Shown here: one piece after another, positions 14,301 to 16,927 of the stretch
Position numbering within the stretch: the stretch's first letter is position 1
Layout of the letters: each line of letters starts with the position of its first letter
Origin: Thalassiosira profunda
Lineage: Eukaryota; Bacillariophyta; Thalassiosirophyceae; Thalassiosirales; Thalassiosiraceae
NCBI GenBank assembly: GCA_036939355.1
Contig: JALLAP010000266.1
Span: 1-16,927, forward strand
DNA length: 16,927 nucleotides
Direction: 5' to 3'
The notes under the pieces: generated by a model
Database searches by the model: none
What the model saw: only the letters and a program-made list of their open reading frames with translations
What the model was told of the DNA's origin: nothing
Program-made: the position numbers and the translations under genes

Positions 14301-16927
14301 GATTTCCATCGTCAGTGAGCTGGGAGAGCGAGCGATTGCTCTGCTCTCTGGGCGGCGACCACTGGGCGACGACGTGGGATCGGACCAGGCCGAGATCGAA
14401 GGCGCCGTCCCCGTCCGAGTCCTTCTCCAACGTGAGGTCCTTGACCCACGTGGCGATGANGGCCGAGATCGAAGGCGCCGTCCCCGTCCGAGTCCTTCTC
14501 CAACGTGAGGTCCTTGACCCACGTGGCGATGAAGAACTCCCTGGCCTTGTCGGCTTGGGGCGACGCCGACGACTGGGCAGTCCTCACCAAGTGGCCGAGG
14601 AGGAATTGGCGCAGGACGTGATTGTGGTCACGGCTCGTGAGCGCCCCCGAGCCGTCTCCGCCCCGAGCGAAGACCTTGGCCTGCTTCAGGATCGTCGTCT
14701 GCAGCGTGCAGTCGTCGCAGAACCACGAGTCCGGAACCGTGTCCTTGGTGATGCCAACGCAGCTGCCGTGGTACCTGTGGGGAAGAGAAGGGCATTTGAG
14801 TAAGCATGATGCGTAGGTAAGAAATGCGAAAAGAGGAAGAAGGGAGCGAGCTCACCAGGAGTGGCACCGGTCGCAGTCGACCATGAAGGTGTCGAGTTTC
14901 CCTCGGCCGCAGTGGCAGCGGTTCACTTCCTCTGCCGGCTCGGGCGACTCCAGATCGGGGCTCATGCTGTCAGGCAGCTTGAACGGGTGCTCCCGATTCT
15001 GCCGCCGGGTGCCCGCCACAGCGGACGCGACCTTGCCGAATGCATCCATCGCCGTGGCCAAGTAAGTGGCCTCCACTTCGCCCTTCGTCATGGAGCTCGC
15101 CCGGAGGAGGTCGCCGCTCAGCCTCGACNGCCAAGTAAGTGGCCTCCACTTCGCCCTTCGTCATGGAGCTCGCCCGGAGGAGGTCGCCGCTCAGCCTCGA
15201 CGCCAGGCTCAACAGCAGCATTTCCGCGGCTGGGAACTCGATCAAATATCGCACGCGCAGCAAATCGTCAATCAGATTCGCCAGCACCGGCCGGAACTCC
15301 GACGCCCCGCCCTCCTCGCCCTTCCGGGAGCACCTCCGCAGCATCTCCGACGTGAACTGGGCGCAAATGGTCGCGCAGCCATCAAGGCCCGACGTGTCGT
15401 TGGCCTTTTTGGCCCGCTTTTCCGCGCTGTCGTCGTCGTCCGCCATCTCCTCGTCCTCGTCAGACGCATCAGCCTCGACCATTTCCTCGTCCGACTGGAA
15501 CGGCATGACGACGCAGGATTGGACGAGGAGGAGGGTGAGCGCGCAGATGGGCTGGATGTAGGCCTGCTCGTCGCCTTCCTTCTTCACGACGCTGCCACCC
15601 CGTCGGACCAAGTACGTGCGCAGCGATCGCTTCGACGTGGGCAGTTTCAGCATCAGCGGGAACAGATCCTCGACAATGATGGAGCGGTGGCGCGGATAGC
15701 GCCNTCGACGTGGGCAGTTTCAGCATCAGCGGGAACAGATCCTCGACAATGATGGAGCGGTGGCGCGGATAGCGCCCAAATATGGCGGCAATGAGATCCA
15801 TCGCGGACACCTGCACAATGCTCGCGAGCGACACGGCATCGACGCGGACGGTGGTGGATGGATCGATCGTCAGAGAAGACAGCGCCGCGGCACTCAAAGT
15901 AAACAGGAGCGCGTCGTCCATCTCGTTCGCCAGCACAAACGCCCCGGCCCGCTCGACGGCCGTGCCCAAAGCGCCCACCGTGGACAAGATTGGCGTGTAG
16001 ACGCTCCTCAGGCCTTTGACAACCGTGCTCCGCGTGGGGGACAAGGTCTTGGCCCGCTTCGCCTTGGGGGATTTCGCATCCCCCTCCTCCTCCTCTCCGC
16101 CCTTCCCACCCAGCGTCATGCCCAAGTGGCCCGTGTTCGACAGCGAGGGGATCACGTGCTTCTGCAAGTGCCCCTTGATCAAATTCACGCACGCCTCGAC
16201 GGTGTCGTCCTCCACGGCCCTCCGGTCGACGCCGGGAGAGGCCATGATGGCGAGCAAAATGTTAGCAGCCTCGAGGCCGCACAAAAGGATTTGGAGGCGG
16301 CGGTGCCCTCCCCCGGGTTCGAGGGCGGAGGCGCCGAGGGCTCCGAGGGGAGCCGAATCGGGGCCCGCGTACTTGGCGGATTGGGTCATCCACTGCAGGA
16401 GAATAGAGGGAGATAGGTGCAATGAGTAAAGGGGGAAGAACAATGAAATTGAGCAAGCGATGCAAACAGAAGCGAGGGATTGTTGTGCAACGCCCACAAT
16501 GCTTGCCAATGCAACAATGCCGTGCCAAGCTACCAATGCCACGACAACGTCCAACAACTCACCTGATTGATGGTAATCGCCGGTCGTCCGCCCTCCCCCC
16601 GCGCCTCGGCGTGCCGCACAATGACGTCCCGCCCCTCCCCCACCAAATCGATCCCCGCGGCCGAGACCACGTGCGACCGGAGCATCGGCGCCAGCGAGGC
16701 GAGGGTGTCCCCGTCGAGGGAGGCCCACGCCCCCAGGCTCAATTTCCCCCCACTTCCAAAGGTGGCATTGCTGCCGTTGGTTGCGGTCGAGGAAGAGGCG
16801 CAGTGGAGCGCCAGCTGCCCCAATTCCATCGCCGTAAACGGCCCCCCGAACGCTGCGTCGAGCGCCCGCCCCCCTCCATTGGAGGATCCCCCGTTCGCCA
16901 GCGAGGATTCCCGGGCGGTCGCCTCCC
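11337..16927 (-). CDS. SCC2: SCC2/NIPBL cohesin-loading factor with PHD finger (3 exons, 5' end off window, assembly breaks)
   Basis: SCC2 with SCC4 loads cohesin on chromatin and drives loop extrusion. Exons on the minus strand: 16927-16563, 16392-14856 and 14774-11337. Introns are 170 bp (GTGAGT...CTGCAG) and 81 bp (GTGAGC...CCACAG). Four single-N breaks with 72-bp duplicated flanks lie inside; counting each overlap once gives a continuous 1681-residue partial frame. At about residues 565-607 is a C4HC3 PHD finger: CHCGRGKLDTFMVDCDRCHSW region, then YHGSCVG and WFCDDC, split by the intron. HEAT repeats follow, including the SCC2 signature ISVREAAVSLVGDYVLQSP then GISVRKRAVRIFRDIL (13924-14090). 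The C-terminal domain has QGLINPMATVPHLLAVQGD (12320-12380), as in NIPBL. The tail GTKRKRSAESE is NLS-like. A PHD finger is known in plant SCC2 but not in animal or fungal forms. The N-terminus lies beyond the edge. Confidence 0.92.
13585..13729. repeat. 72-bp exact direct duplication around single N (assembly artefact)
   Basis: Bases 13585-13656 and 13658-13729 are identical and separated by one N at 13657. Each copy encodes the same SCC2 segment, so the protein would be duplicated and shifted by 73 bases (+1). The frame is continuous if the overlap is counted once. Confidence 0.95.
14388..14532. repeat. 72-bp exact direct duplication around single N (assembly artefact)
   Basis: Bases 14388-14459 and 14461-14532 are identical with one N at 14460. 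Same size and form as the break at 13657; it also shifts the SCC2 frame. Confidence 0.95.
15057..15201. repeat. 72-bp exact direct duplication around single N (assembly artefact)
   Basis: Bases 15057-15128 and 15130-15201 are identical with one N at 15129, upstream of the PHD finger on the coding strand. Confidence 0.95.
15632..15776. repeat. 72-bp exact direct duplication around single N (assembly artefact)
   Basis: Bases 15632-15703 and 15705-15776 are identical with one N at 15704, within the second SCC2 exon present here. Confidence 0.95.

Noticed and set aside
11895..14508. Long plus-strand open frames (370, 229 and 229 codons) opposite SCC2
   Set aside because: They lie antisense to a protein with clear SCC2 homology, are rich in Arg, Gln, His and Leu without domains, and reflect GC-rich third positions of the real gene.
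13585..15776. Tandem 72-bp repeats as a genuine repeat family or CRISPR-like array
   Set aside because: The four repeats differ in sequence from each other, each occurs exactly twice around an N, and the coding frame needs only one copy.

Overview
This window is nuclear DNA from a compact eukaryotic genome. Coding regions are GC-rich. Six spliceosomal introns can be placed exactly; five are only 73-81 bp and one is 170 bp, all with GTGAG or GTAAG donors and CAG acceptors. The proteins are eukaryotic: an ABC1-type kinase, a SNF5 chromatin remodeller subunit, a TRIC-type channel, EMC5, a mitochondrial ribosome recycling factor and the cohesin loader SCC2. The kinase has a basic/hydrophobic leader followed by a small-small-aromatic-Ala-Pro site resembling the ASAFAP motif of secondary plastids. 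That, with gene pairs packed head to head, suggests a photosynthetic stramenopile (ochrophyte, perhaps eustigmatophyte-like). The lineage is an inference; no marker proves it.

Layout. 1-386 (minus): 5' end of an ABC1/UbiB-like kinase gene. 1010-1819 (plus): SNF5. 1988-2994 (minus): four-exon TRIC-like channel. 3230-3604 (plus): small two-helix DMAC1/TMEM261-like protein. 4049-5644 (minus): secreted or plastid beta-rich protein of unknown function. 5750-5992 (plus): small unknown gene with an uncertain 3' end. 6356-7411 (plus): secretory Cys-motif protein of unknown function. 7605-7934 (minus): EMC5. 8240-9310 (plus): ribosome recycling factor. 9521-11044 (minus): two-exon secreted protein with bacterial-type modules. 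11337 to the right edge (minus): SCC2/NIPBL cohesin loader with a plant-type PHD finger.

Strands alternate for most of the window, giving four divergent pairs with shared upstream regions of 105-623 bp and convergent pairs with short 3' regions. The genes belong to unrelated pathways (plastid, chromatin, ER, mitochondrion, cohesin), so this looks like ordinary dense housekeeping sequence and not a functional cluster.

Two things dominate the second-look list. First, the SCC2 gene holds four single Ns, each flanked by exactly 72 identical bases on both sides. These are unmerged k-mer overlaps from assembly and break the frame. Counting each overlap once gives one continuous 1681-residue partial frame through three exons. 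Second, the secreted protein at 9521-11044 has bacterial-style modules in an intron-bearing gene and may come from gene transfer. A short interstitial telomere-like tract sits in the EMC5/RRF shared promoter, and a pseudoknot-capable repeat set follows the SNF5 stop. I see no defence system, mobile element, CRISPR array, rRNA or tRNA.
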